Positions 21,701 through 27,382 of a stretch of 64,000 nt of DNA are shown here, piece by piece; position 1 is the first letter of the stretch; each line of letters starts with the position of its first letter. Below the pieces are notes generated by a model that ran no database searches, had not been told where the DNA came from, and was given only the letters and a program-made list of their open reading frames with translations. Source of the DNA: Bactericera cockerelli (lineage: Eukaryota > Arthropoda > Insecta > Hemiptera > Triozidae); assembly GCA_024516035.1 (NCBI GenBank), contig CM044961.1:37599112-37663111 (forward strand), given 5' to 3'. Both the position numbers and the translations under genes were made by a program.

Positions 21701-22083
21701 ACAACTTAGGTAACTAATTAATTAATAGGCATCAGGTAAGTAGGTAACTGTTACCTACTCAATTATTTTATCTGAATGGTAACAAACGGTAGGGTTCAAA
21801 TCCCGATTGACACGTACATTTTTCCTCAATAAAAAATGCACAATTTAAACATGTTGTACATACATATACCCAATACCTCCTATTACAAAATACTAACAAT
21901 ATGATTTACAAGCGATACCAAGTAATAGTTTTCCTTTGTGTCTCATTAAAGTAATTAATTTATTATTTTATTAGGGTGTCTCGAGACAACATCCAACTTA
22001 TAAAGAAGTTGCTAAAGAGATTACTGCACTTCTTGATATCTATTATTCTATGGGAAGAATTAGTTGTAATCGTGGCTGAGTGA
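4108..22083 (+). CDS. Unidentified coiled-coil, Gln-rich protein with hydrophobic C-terminal tail (gene span, 10 exons)
   Basis: I join exons 4108-4233, 4972-5077, 5607-5759, 6601-6931, 8558-8662, 9349-9473, 15376-15630, 17011-17241, 17968-18541 and 21975-22083. All junctions are GT-AG and the phases agree throughout. The product is about 700 residues. It has an acidic N-terminus (EEEEDIEDD), a Ser/Asp-rich stretch, a Pro-rich then Gln-rich segment, a long charged coiled coil (about residues 250-500), a Gly/Pro-rich linker, another helical segment (LKKRESQLKSM) and a tail of hydrophobic residues (LLHFLISIILW) that could anchor it to a membrane. I do not recognise the family; scaffold or centrosome/cytoskeleton adaptor is only a guess from composition. 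Two exons carry one-base frameshifts in C-rich or G-rich runs. The start codon is the first ATG of the first exon I can place; untranslated upstream exons are possible. Confidence 0.7.
4331..4458. mobile_element. MITE family M1, intronic copy
   Basis: Matches the 1420-1557 element internally (TTTGTAATACCTCTGTGGAG) and ends with a TTAATTTAGCCCTAAG-like terminus. It lies in intron 1 of the coiled-coil gene. Confidence 0.65.
4748..4890 (+). mobile_element. tRNA-derived SINE, family C
   Basis: A tRNA-like head (CTTGTAACCTGGAGGT around the anticodon arm, GTTCAAGTCCC B box) is followed by the family-C body (TGAGT-GTTG, ATCACGAAAGTGAT, ACACAAA). The head resembles a tRNA-Thr type; the body recurs many times in the window. 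Confidence 0.75.
4972..5077 (+). CDS. Coiled-coil gene, exon 2
   Basis: The acceptor is TTTCAG and the first codons read LHEILKSAFDDLNTDDDSS. It ends with one base of a split codon before GTGAGT. Acidic and Ser-rich. Confidence 0.75.
5175..5420. repeat. Interspersed repeat family G
   Basis: Contains TTGTTGTAGCCAGCTTGGCT, a CTGAACCACATG-type block and a TATAGTCCTCTAACAAGACT block. These blocks also occur near 50.3-50.7, 56.3, 58.5-58.7 and 61.1 kb. No coding content and no clear ends; the class is unknown. Confidence 0.5.
5607..5759 (+). CDS. Coiled-coil gene, exon 3
   Basis: The acceptor is TTCCAG. The exon joins in phase to exon 2 and encodes TACENIQPSISPCEV onward, rich in Ser, Asp and Asn. 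It ends with one base of a split codon before GTAAGT. Confidence 0.75.
5771..6010 (-). mobile_element. 5S-rRNA-derived SINE (family E), minus strand
   Basis: Read on the minus strand, a 5S-like head (ACTTGGATGGGAGACC; GCAACG with a TTAAG just before it) is followed by the family body (GGTGAGGTTAATTCGAGTAG, GTAAAACCCC). It starts only a few bases after the exon 3 donor. Confidence 0.7.
6105..6295 (-). mobile_element. tRNA-Gly-like SINE, family H
   Basis: On the minus strand the head reads GAGCTCAGTGGTTGG-like with GCTTGCCATGCATGAAGG and GGGTTCGAACC. The body (GGGATCCCTTCCGGTGCGCT, GACCCAGCACC) matches the copy at 60728-61034. The loop triplet GCC suggests a tRNA-Gly origin. Confidence 0.65.
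6329..6525 (+). mobile_element. tRNA-derived SINE, family D
   Basis: The head starts GTCCCGGTAGCTCAGTGG and closes with CCGGGACA, so the acceptor stem still pairs perfectly. The body (CATTTGGGATTTTTACCACA, ACTGCTGGGATAATGGGAC) ends in TTATTATTATTAT. It lies in intron 3 of the coiled-coil gene. Confidence 0.8.
6601..6931 (+). CDS. Coiled-coil gene, exon 4, Pro/Gln-rich, with frameshift
   Basis: The exon begins after CCCCCCCCAG. The entry frame set by exon 3 reads SLADKSLPSSPHTSLPSPPP. The exit frame required by exon 5 reads RKKAKQLAKAMLQQHTQQQ, then a long Gln-rich helix ending NHSPG. The two frames differ by one base and the shift falls in the C-rich stretch at about 6650-6675. An indel in a homopolymer-rich assembly is more likely than a dead gene, because both sides stay open and well spliced. 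Confidence 0.65.
6999..7288. mobile_element. piggyBac-type MITE flanked by TTAA
   Basis: A 290-bp element with TTAA at both ends and 20-bp inverted termini: ACACATTGTGTGCCACGCC at the left, and its complement with one mismatch at the right. The inside has three CTCTCA(A/T)AT(A/T)GA-type blocks and no ORF. A TTAA target with such termini is typical of piggyBac derivatives. Confidence 0.8.
7312..7495 (+). mobile_element. tRNA-derived SINE, family B (5' truncated)
   Basis: Starts in the tRNA-like part (GTCTGGTAATCCAGGTAGC), then ATTCGAATCCCACCCAGTGC, the family-B body (GAGGGTTAGGTG, CATTAACCTCGCCTG) and a TTATTA tail. Confidence 0.75.
7587..7713. mobile_element. MITE family M1, inverted copy
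   Basis: Begins AGGGCGAAATTAATAGACAA and ends with CACAGAGGTATTACAAAAAC and a TTAATTTCC terminus, the reverse orientation of the copy at 1420-1557. Confidence 0.7.
8205..8502 (-). mobile_element. tRNA-derived SINE, family A, nearly full length
   Basis: Read on the minus strand: head GTCATCGTGGCAGAGTGAGT, TTAGCGCGCTAGGC, GGTTCGATTCCCAGCGGGGC. The body contains GAGGAAAAATGAGTAGTTAC and ends GCTTCACCACAAATAAAACC. It closely matches the copies at 35.3 and 57.7 kb. Confidence 0.85.
8558..8662 (+). CDS. Coiled-coil gene, exon 5
   Basis: The acceptor is TCTGCAG. In phase with exon 4 it reads PACGTSPQQHLEHSQM, then LKFKQLEKQYEKRVREIE, the start of the main coiled coil. It ends one base into a codon before GTACGA. 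Confidence 0.8.
8985..9155 (+). mobile_element. tRNA-derived SINE, family B
   Basis: Head GCACTGGTAGTCAAGTTGTT, ACGCGCCAGTCTGGTAATCC and GGTTCAAATCCCACACAGTG. The body carries GAGGGTTAGGTGGTAGAAAA and the tail is TTATTATTA. Confidence 0.8.
9349..9473 (+). CDS. Coiled-coil gene, exon 6
   Basis: The acceptor is TTTCCAG. The exon reads LRLYIQQMDSKLDQEKSRM and continues EEKSR/EDEKKRVQ-type charged helix. Phase 0 at the end, before GTAACT. Confidence 0.85.
9927..10190 (-). pseudogene. R1-clade ORF2 C-terminal fragment
   Basis: The minus-strand frame reads CRVNKCDYCEQEDSPEHSIF and CPRFAQVR. This is the Cys/His motif near the C-terminus of R1-clade reverse transcriptases, followed by the 3' UTR and tail. 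It belongs to the same insertion as the plus-strand ORFs to its right. Confidence 0.75.
10985..11420 (+). repeat. Tandem monomers in the retrotransposon 5' UTR
   Basis: A block reading CCCAAAAAAGAGGC followed by CTATGCCCA or a close variant recurs at about 11007, 11083, 11208 and 11322, with weaker AAAGAGGC copies between and after. The spacing is about 75-125 bp. It lies just upstream of ORF1 and looks like promoter monomers. Confidence 0.65.
11666..13303 (+). CDS. Retrotransposon ORF1 (gag-like, three CCHC zinc knuckles)
   Basis: 545 codons, rich in Glu, Lys and Arg. The N-terminal half is a likely coiled coil. The C-terminal part has three knuckles in a row: CYNCLHMGHHSDIC, CLHCAEPGHTAKEC and CTGCNHSGH followed by Cys, as in R1-clade ORF1 proteins, which bind the element's RNA. 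The frame has no stop or shift, so the insertion is fairly young. Its stop codon overlaps the ORF2 start as TGATG at 13301-13305. Confidence 0.9.
   Translation: MMVDEVRTEIVEAVQKVRGAISSLSKLVNQSSKTRRDIKEETEIVQNMSISLLQGIVLKHLSAMPTDQVEAGKKEEEPRDGFRKKYFCEKCSKEMKEEEEQREIITDQLSEALDLNKEEFLEFIGKPWPESVYVKTKEVVANPLNEKGELVIFIKDKKEKSRLIDMVKSRYPDIEEVMCDESEEDKLQFIESTVKTRKGVNTKRVHIVEIQEEKDIREVLTRLRDENLTKECTKVVVATSAMETREVVRKSLEVIFTGKKEEINLCVPGRESFNMRDMSVDRQRRERNTEAVVIKTNVSTYAETLRNIRAVVNPEDFGVEVKAVRRNKDDNVVIVTNVGKAQVLQREIAAKIQGVEARVTGNNVPVLIFDIDASIKGNEIEEYIRRTTKEHDTVVRSLRLARAGTQIATVTMPAKAAETLIQEGDIKIGWTRCRVKPKIDIVRCYNCLHMGHHSDICREEKKERRCLHCAEPGHTAKECTGRAFCTGCNHSGHRNDSVSCPRFKKMLQISRSEVEREKELSDEKEKITEDKETEEMNGEENMETS
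13303..15018 (+). pseudogene. Retrotransposon ORF2, truncated (endonuclease and start of reverse transcriptase)
   Basis: It starts at the ATG that overlaps the ORF1 stop. The N-terminal AP-endonuclease shows QVNLNRSPRAHDLM, LLVSEPNK, GGDFNAKSFAWGS and SDHQTI. The reverse transcriptase begins with NKKAPGPDGIGGEIVK, YRPICLLDTMGKVYERLI and YGFREGRSTVDAM. Element sequence ends at about 14942, before the catalytic YADD motif; the last 25 or so codons are read from flanking DNA. It cannot make active enzyme. Confidence 0.9.
15376..15630 (+). CDS. Coiled-coil gene, exon 7
   Basis: The acceptor is ATTGCAG and phase is 0 at both ends. 85 codons of classic coiled coil: VLEREIQELRGNVNTLVRV, LTIYDLQQKIAALEQKKNV, ending QTKVLSE before GTAAGA. 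Its last 15 bases plus the donor are the seed of the array that follows. GC content is much higher than in the flanking DNA. Confidence 0.9.
15616..16543 (+). repeat. Tandem array of an exon end plus 5' splice site, 36 copies
   Basis: The unit is AAAGTACTATCCGAG (the last 15 bases of exon 7) plus GTAAGACT or GTAAGAATAAGACT. Periods are 23 and 29 bp. Counting the true exon end there are 36 GAG/GTAAG-like junctions, most with a consensus donor. Neither period is a multiple of three, so use of a later donor would shift the frame. Confidence 0.95.
16566..16645 (-). mobile_element. 5S-derived SINE fragment (family E)
   Basis: TTTACCCTTCATTTGCTG, ACTCACAAATCAGCTA and TGCCAGTATCACGAAGTC match the family body on the minus strand. 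The 5S head is missing. Confidence 0.6.
16708..16805. mobile_element. MITE family M1, partial copy
   Basis: Matches the M1 right half: ACCGATTTGCGTACTATCTT, GGGAAAAACCAGTGC and TATTAATTTCGCC terminus. The left end is lost. Confidence 0.6.
17011..17241 (+). CDS. Coiled-coil gene, exon 8
   Basis: The acceptor is CCCCCCCAG and phase is 0 at both ends (77 codons). It reads FDRLKGELEKIRTEKDKM, then FIRTRLLDDPSFDLSSL, and ends MKQCDII before GTGAGT. It is GC-rich, unlike its introns. Confidence 0.9.
17390..17520 (-). mobile_element. tRNA-derived SINE, family C, minus strand
   Basis: Minus-strand head CTCAGTAAATTGATTAATAA, CTTGTAACCTGGAGGTTGGT and GGTTCAAGTTCC, then a body with ATCACGAAAGTGATTAACAC. 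Confidence 0.7.
17563..17796 (-). mobile_element. tRNA-derived SINE, family A with a variant tail
   Basis: The minus-strand head GTCGCCGTGGCCGAGTGAGT and TTAGCGCGCTAAGC fits family A. The 3' part (TGGGTAGC absent; AATTGTGACATAATAACACA instead) differs from the copy at 8.2 kb and matches the copies at 22.1 and 42.2 kb, so the family has two tail types. Confidence 0.75.
17968..18541 (+). CDS. Coiled-coil gene, exon 9, with a G-run frameshift
   Basis: It enters phase 0 as KSLKTCRTSTGSGGGGGGG. At the run of seven G near 18045-18051 the frame must change by one base to reach a Pro-rich stretch, MGGDLPSPPPPPSPAPAS, a Ser/Lys-rich stretch and then the helix LAELNSILLDRLKKRESQL, ending ESLRNV plus two bases. 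With one more G the length and exit phase fit exon 10 exactly. The shift looks like a homopolymer error. Confidence 0.75.
18527..18867 (+). repeat. Tandem array of exon 9 end plus 5' splice site, 9 copies
   Basis: The unit is about 34-36 bp, CTGAGGAATGTGAG (exon end) plus GTGAGAATAAGAATAAAGTA. Nine junctions are visible with the true one. Two inserted stretches (about 18549-18571 and 18816-18833) are of the exon 7 array type, ending TACTATCCGAGG, so the two arrays share sequence. Confidence 0.9.
18868..19550. other. Intronic AT-rich DNA around an assembly gap
   Basis: Non-coding, A-rich sequence on both sides of the gap. No repeat family or exon recognised. It lies in the last intron of the coiled-coil gene. 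Confidence 0.5.
19131..19230. other. Assembly gap (100 N)
   Basis: Exactly 100 N, the usual placeholder for a gap of unknown size. Confidence 0.99.
19560..20265. repeat. Complex repeat with ATTATGTAACGA satellite (family J)
   Basis: TTGACATTTTCATGTCTTTG followed by CTCTGGCACATAACCAAAAT occurs four times. Each is followed by runs of ATTATGTAACGA-like 10-13 bp units. Blocks CCCAATGGTTGCAGACTCGT and GTGTGTCATGCGCACAAT also repeat. An inverted copy is at 63086-63290. The class is unknown. Confidence 0.75.
20365..20592 (-). mobile_element. tRNA-headed SINE sharing the 5S-SINE body (family E')
   Basis: The minus-strand head is CCAGCCTCCGTGGCGTAATG, GACTACTGCCTGTAGTCCAG, GAGTTCGACTCCCGGTTGGG. After a linker comes the same body as in the 5S SINEs: CCAGGCTGGGTGAGGTTACT, GCGAATGGAGGGTAAAACC. 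The end carries CAGGACGTTAAAACCG. Confidence 0.8.
20862..20955. mobile_element. MITE family M1, partial
   Basis: Starts TTAGGGTGTAATTAATATAC and ends TCTACTAATTTCGCCCTAAA. The middle keeps AGGAAAACAGACGACTAGCA in place of the usual GGGAAAACC block. Confidence 0.6.
21396..21550 (+). mobile_element. tRNA-derived SINE, family D, diverged
   Basis: Head ATGGCTCGGTGGATAAGGCG and GCGGGACATGAATAG, with family-D body remnants: AATAATGGGACATGATAGTC, CTAATCGAGCACTATAAACA. Confidence 0.6.
21975..22083 (+). CDS. Coiled-coil gene, last exon; stop codon lies in a SINE
   Basis: The acceptor is TTATTTTATTAG. The single entry base completes the AG left by exon 9 (Arg). It reads VSRDNIQLIKKLLKRLLHFL, ISIILWEELVVIVAE and stops at TGA. 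The start of the family-A SINE head (CGTGGCTGAGTGAG) covers the last three or four codons and the stop, so the SINE supplies the C-terminus. The tail is strongly hydrophobic. Confidence 0.65.
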
Positions 22084-22325
22084 GTAGTATACTAGGCTTG
22101 CATACACAGTGACCTGCATTCGATACCCAGTGAGACAATAATTTTTCTCTCTATAATTGAATGCCTATAATTGAAAATAGATGCTTTGATGTGAGTACTG
22201 TGAGCAGACACCATTGGTGGAATTATGGTCAAATCAAGCTATTGTATATTAAAAGATAACTTGTGCAAGTTCTTTAGTTCCATGCTACCCACTGAAATAG
22301 TGATATAATAACACAAAGAAACTTA
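22068..22325 (+). mobile_element. tRNA-derived SINE, family A, diverged
   Basis: Head AATCGTGGCTGAGTGAGTAG, ACTAGGCTTGCATACACAGT, GACCTGCATTCGATACCCAG. The tail CTACCCACTGAAATAGTGAT and AATAACACAAAGAAAC is that of the variant form. Confidence 0.7.
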
Positions 22326-23120
22326 TTTACTATTCTACTAATATAATTATGTACTGTAGTGGAGGTAATTGCACTCTTATTGCTCTGGGGCCCACACAGC
22401 CCATATGAACCAAAGTAAATTTAATAATGATACTAACTATAATGTGCCTAAACCTTCCTGCAAACTTTATCAAATAGAAAAGATATAATTAATATTATCA
22501 TGTTTATACACAAATGTAACATACTTATATTTTCATTATTTTGTTGATCAACATAAAATAAGCAAAGTATAAGAAATTAGATACCAATATACATTCTCTA
22601 GCACAGACCAGGGAACACACGCAATTTTTTTTGTTTTGTATAAAATAAATTAGATTAAGGATTTACACTCAATACAGGAAAAAATATTACAACTTATGGA
22701 AACAAAAATGTAAACTTGCAAAACAAAATATTTAGAAAAAAAGTTTATAACATCCTTAATGTATTGTTTCTTAAGGCCAAAGTTAATATTTAAAAAAATT
22801 GTAATACCTCTTGAACACTAAGTCTAGATTTGCGTATTACTTAGCATAGGATAACCAATGCTGAAGTCATCAATGTCTATTAATTTCACCCTAAATATTT
22901 CCATTCTTTCCCTTGCTTCTTAAGTCTACAGACTTAGAAAGAACAAAAATCATGACTTAATTTTCATGACACTTTTCTTGAAAAAAGAAAGCCAGCTTTG
23001 GTGAGAGTTAGATCCTTCCAACCCAGTGGTTTCTCGTACAGAAAACACCCAGGTTGGAAGGAAAGAAAACTGATGTCCCACCAATCCTTTTGTATTATTA
23101 GTGTGTTTTATTAGAGTTTA
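22326..23120. other. AT-rich DNA, mostly unassigned
   Basis: Contains an M1 MITE remnant at about 22775-22893 (TTGTAATACCTCTTGAACAC, TATTAATTTCACCCTAAATA). I see nothing else that is recognisable and no exon. Confidence 0.5.
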
Positions 23121-23129
23121 ATGTCATAT

Positions 23130-23322
23130 TTCAACTTTATGGTCAGTTATGACAGAGGTTCGACCCTCCACTCGCAGGAAACTAACAAACCTGTTACCCA
23201 CATTAACCTCACCCAGCCTGGGTTGCACCGAGAATAGCCAGCATCCAAGTCCTAATCTCGCTGGACGTTGCCTAACTTTGGTGGTCTTAAGAGAACCGGT
23301 GTATTCAACAAGCCATCGATAG
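23130..23322 (-). mobile_element. 5S-derived SINE (family E), minus strand
   Basis: Minus-strand 5S head (ACCGGTTCTCTTAAGACCAC, CAACGTCCAGCGAGATTAGG, ACTTGGATG) plus body GGCTGGGTGAGGTTAATGTG and TTCCTGCGAGTGGAGGGTCG. Confidence 0.75.
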
Positions 23323-23342
23323 GTTTCAACTTGACGTTCTCC

Positions 23343-23725
23343 ACTTTACTCGATCATGATGGGCATTGGGCATCCTCCTTCAAATGTTCTTCCATTCAGC
23401 ATGTTTGTCAGCATTCCAAACCTTCTTCTTCCTCTTGATCTTCTTCCTTCCATGATGATTCTCTGCAGAAAATCTCTCCTCAGTATGAGACCCAGCCAGC
23501 TTCTTTTTCTGTTCATGGTTCTCAATATTTCTCTTTTCTCTCCAACTCTTCTAAATACTTCTTCATTTCTGGCTTTATCTGACCACTTGATTCCTTCTAG
23601 TCTTCTCCACGCCCACATCTCGCAGCTCTCCAGATATTTTTCCTCCTTCTTTCTCATCGTCCACGTCTCTGCTCCATACAGCACCACACGTAACACTTTG
23701 CAAATCTCTTCCTCGGTATCCTTTT
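23343..23725 (-). pseudogene. LINE reverse transcriptase C-terminal fragment (RTE-like)
   Basis: The minus-strand frame reads VVLYGAETWTMRKKEEKYLE, EMWAWRRLEGIKWSDKARNE and SWLGLILRRD. This LYG(A/S)ETW...WRR...W.D pattern is typical of the C-terminal part of endonuclease-reverse transcriptases of RTE-like LINEs. It is 5' truncated. Confidence 0.75.
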
Positions 23726-23739
23726 TGGGATTAAGCTTA

Positions 23740-25120
23740 ACAGTTACATAATAATATCAAACAGTTAAAAAGGTACTGACAACTAATTTAGAAAAGATTT
23801 TTATCATAAAACCGAGCTCAAAATGCTCAAATCACAAATACTTATTGTTATTTCAGCAAAAATGCCGAAACTATCTCGCTCTTGAAACAAATTGAACTTT
23901 TTATGTTTATGTTTACATTTGTACCGGGAAGAAATTTTGTGAGGGGCGAGGAGAGGATTAGTCTCAGGCGACACAAGCGCTGTCTAGTGCTGAGGACGCG
24001 AAGATGTAGGCCGGCGGGGGGTGGTTTCCACACTTCTTAATCTACACGTTATGCTGTAACTGAATTTTTGGCGCGTTGTAACGGTTTTTCCGCTTACAAT
24101 CGTCAGTCACGTGTCGCAAGTCAAAACCGTTTCACGATTTTTTTCTTTTGCAAAAATGGACAAAACTGTTGAACAACGCGTATGTTTGAAATTTTGTATT
24201 TTAAACGGAATTACTTGTTCTAATGCTTATGAAATGTTACTAAAACCATACGAAGATGACACATTGTCAAGAACTAGTGTTTTTCGTTGATATAAGGGCT
24301 TCAAAGATGGCAGAGAAGTGGTTGATGACCTACCCCGTCCTGGAAGACCTTCTTCTGTTTGTACAGACGATGCAGTCGAAAAAGTTAAAGAAATGGTTCT
24401 ATAAAACCGTAATACAGGTTTACGTGAAATTGCAGATACTCTAAACACAGTAAACACATCTCATGAGACCGCTCGTAACATTTTGACCCATAATTTGGGA
24501 ATGAAAAAAAAAGGCCCGGCTTGATCCGAAGGACCTGAATTTTCTCCAAAAAGATGCCCGGAAACAACTTGCCCGAGACATGGTTCAGAGAGTTAATTCT
24601 GATGAATCTTTTATCAAACGCATCATAACAGGTGGTGAGATATGGGTGTATGAGTTTAACATGCAAACAAGTCAGCAATCTTCTAACTTGCCCCTCTGTG
24701 GGCGTCGTTTTGAGTCCATAGAGGACATAAAACAAAATTCACGGAAAGAACTGATGGCTATCCCAAAAAGTGCCTATAAAGAGTGCTTTAATGGGTGGAT
24801 TATTAGATGGCGCAAGTGTATTCAGGTCCAGGGAGAATACTTCGAAGGTGACAAAATCGTTTGGACAATTAGGCATGTACTTTTTGAATTACAGACGCAG
24901 TCCCACTACTTATTTGACAGAATGTATATTCTTATTTTGTACATACCTATAGTAAAATTAAATTATACTGCATATTATGGACACAATATCTTCGTGAATG
25001 GTAATCAAATTTTTCAACTTATATTATCTCTAGAATCAGAGATTTTTTACTGAAAAAGAAAAATTGCCATCAAAACGGCTGAGGGTGAAGGCCAGAAAAT
25101 TGTAACGGCATAGATTTAAA
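23740..25120 (+). pseudogene. Degraded mariner transposon
   Basis: Pieces of transposase occur in order on the plus strand in shifting frames between about 24250 and 24870: GREVVDDLPRPGRPSSVCTD, VEKVKEM, GLREIADTLNTVNTSHETAR, NFLQKDARKQLARDMVQRVN, FIKRIITGGEIWVYEF, then directly AIPKSAYKECFNGWIIRW and EYFEGDKIVW. The catalytic middle, which should lie between CGRRFE and the C-terminus, is deleted, and the first acidic position appears as GG(E) instead of GDE. Stops and shifts make it dead. Confidence 0.85.
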
Positions 25121-25214
25121 ATATAATTATTTAGGTATATTTTCTATTTCCAGCTGGTCTCGAACCTACGACAGGCAGCCAGGTATAAATTAGTGAAATT
25201 TTAAAATGTTCGCT

Positions 25215-25405
25215 TTCAACTGCATGGTCATATCACAACGGGAGTGTCTCCATTCGAAGGAAACTCACAAACCTGCTACCCACGTTAACCTCACCCAGCC
25301 TGGGTTGTTCCGGATGCCAGCATCACGAAAGTGTTCACCTCGCTGGAATTTGCTTAATTTCGGTGATTATACGAGAACCAGAGCATACAACGCGCCATCG
25401 ATGGC
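25215..25405 (-). mobile_element. 5S-derived SINE (family E), minus strand
   Basis: Minus-strand head GGCGCGTTGTATGCTCTGGT, AAATTCCAGCGAGGTGAACA, then body CCAGGCTGGGTGAGGTTAAC and GTGGGTAGCAGGTTTGTGAG. Confidence 0.75.
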
Positions 25406-25725
25406 GACGCTGGTGATTGGACTTTGCGAACGTTATAAGCGATGGGATTTTTTTTTCACACCTCGCCTTGTCGTGAATAATTTTTTTTTACCATGACTTG
25501 AGCAGGAGGCGCGAAGGTCAATGAACTTTTAAATTTGAGCGCGAATTTTTTTTGTAAACAACCGAAACAAAACTCAAAAATCCGAGTTGAAAAAAGTTAA
25601 AAAAGTGAAACTCTCTTATTTTTCTGTGATATTTTATTTATTTGTTCTCAGGTTTAAGTTTCTTATTTTTGTTTAATTTGTGAGAAAAGACAGTGTCTTT
25701 CCTTGTTCATTTGTGTAAAATTAAT

Positions 25726-25776
25726 ATGTCTAAAATGTTCTACGAACCGAATACTGAAAAAATGGGAAAGATTCAG
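25726..25776 (+). CDS. Possible isolated first coding exon
   Basis: ATG opens 17 codons, MSKMFYEPNTEKMGKIQ, ending phase 0 right at GTAAGAG, a good donor. The upstream 200 bases look like a 5' untranslated leader. I cannot find its second exon. It may start a plus-strand gene whose later exons are beyond ANKRD27, or be chance. Confidence 0.3.
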
Positions 25777-26126
25777 GTAAGAGTACACCAATATCTTGTC
25801 TGACGTGTTTCATTCTGGGAGTGACTTTATTAGGTACGAGACACATTATTGTGAAAAGTCGTCTTTTCAAGGTCCTTGTGATCTTACTAACATAATTTGT
25901 CACCAAATTCCTACACTTTGCCCAGGGCAGTCACTGATTTTACATAATTTGTAGTTGAATTAGCCATAACCTAAAAATAGATCAAAGAGTTCTTAAAACC
26001 CAATCAATCTTTTGTATAGATTTCCACGTCCAAAATTCCAAAACACCACTTTCACCGGGGACACAGCGATCGTTCATTTGCTGAGTTTTTTTATCGCTGG
26101 ATTTTAAAAATGTATTCTCTTGTAGG

Positions 26127-26712
26127 AAGTGTCTAGAAGCCCGCCGATTGAAACTGAGGTTGACCGCTACGCAGCGTTCGTGTAGCATCGAATTTTGCTC
26201 AGGCTTATGTAATACTTATTTTGACACTCGTTCTCAACTGTTGGGTAGCGATGCGGTATAAGCATGTCGCTTACGACGCGCGTGTTGAGGCTATGTCTTT
26301 TATTATTATTATAATTTTTAAACTAAAATAATAATTATTTTTATGAGACTTAATGGGCAAAGGTAGGGTTAGGTAAAGTTAACGAGGTGAAATTGCACGA
26401 TAGATCACTGACTTCAGTTTGTTGGGTAGGATGGTTGGGTGAGGGGCTTAGGTTAGGTTGAAATTAGTGCAGGTGGTTAGGCCGGGTCGCGCAGCGACCC
26501 GGTCTAACCCTGCACTAATTTCAACCTAACCTAAGCCCCTCACCCAAGCTATCCTAGCTGGCTAACGAAACACAACATTTAGACTGAAAAATTAATAGTA
26601 ATTCCGCGAATAATGGAACTGTTCGGCTGACATCCAAAAAAATAAAAGCAACCGTGTTCGGCTTTGGAAGCGTTGCTAGAAGCCCGCCGTTTCAATCGGC
26701 GGGCTTCTAGCC
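26127..26712. mobile_element. Foldback-type element with a large central palindrome
   Basis: The outer ends are inverted: CTAGAAGCCCGCCGATTGAA at the left and its exact complement at the right. The right end is itself a hairpin of CTAGAAGCCCGCCG. The centre, 26434-26547, is a near-perfect palindrome with arms of about 55 bp (TGGGTGAGGGGCTTAGGTTA onward). No ORF. Confidence 0.65.
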
Positions 26713-27382
26713 ACGGCCATTCTTGTATGGTCCATCAGTTCGACCACTGGAATAATTGACGGTTATTGAAACTCGTCCATCCAAGCGGTGAGAAACCGCT
26801 GCAGGAAAAATCGCAAAACTGTCTTGGAGAACTTGACCCTTTTGATAAAAAGATGTAAACAAAAAAACATTTCTCTAGCAATTTTTTAGTTATGTAATGG
26901 AAAATCAATCTTATCAATATTTTTTAAAGAGTTAAATTACCTATTTAAATGATCAATTTATTACCTTTGTGAGACATTAATCATCAGACGGAGAGACGCT
27001 CTCTAACATTAAAGTTGCTAGTTTATTGTGTTTTTGATTTTAGAAAGAAATTCATTGTGATAGATCTCTCATCTGGTTCTAACAATATAATAATTCTGAA
27101 CTTGTTTTTATCAGTGCTCTAAACTTGATTATCTTAAATATCAGATATCAGTCTAATATAGATATTTGATAGAGTAGTTTAAAGTGATTCAGTCCTTCCT
27201 GTATTATGTTCTGCTTTCATACAATAGAAAACACTGAAGCTCATTGATTTCTCCAGTCTGTGTACTGGATTGGTCTAGGAAGTTTCCAACTCAAGAATAA
27301 ACTCTTTCTTCATGTGACAATTATTAGCTTATTTTTAGTGTATTTTACTATTTTTTATTAAAAACACTATTTTAGTGTCACA

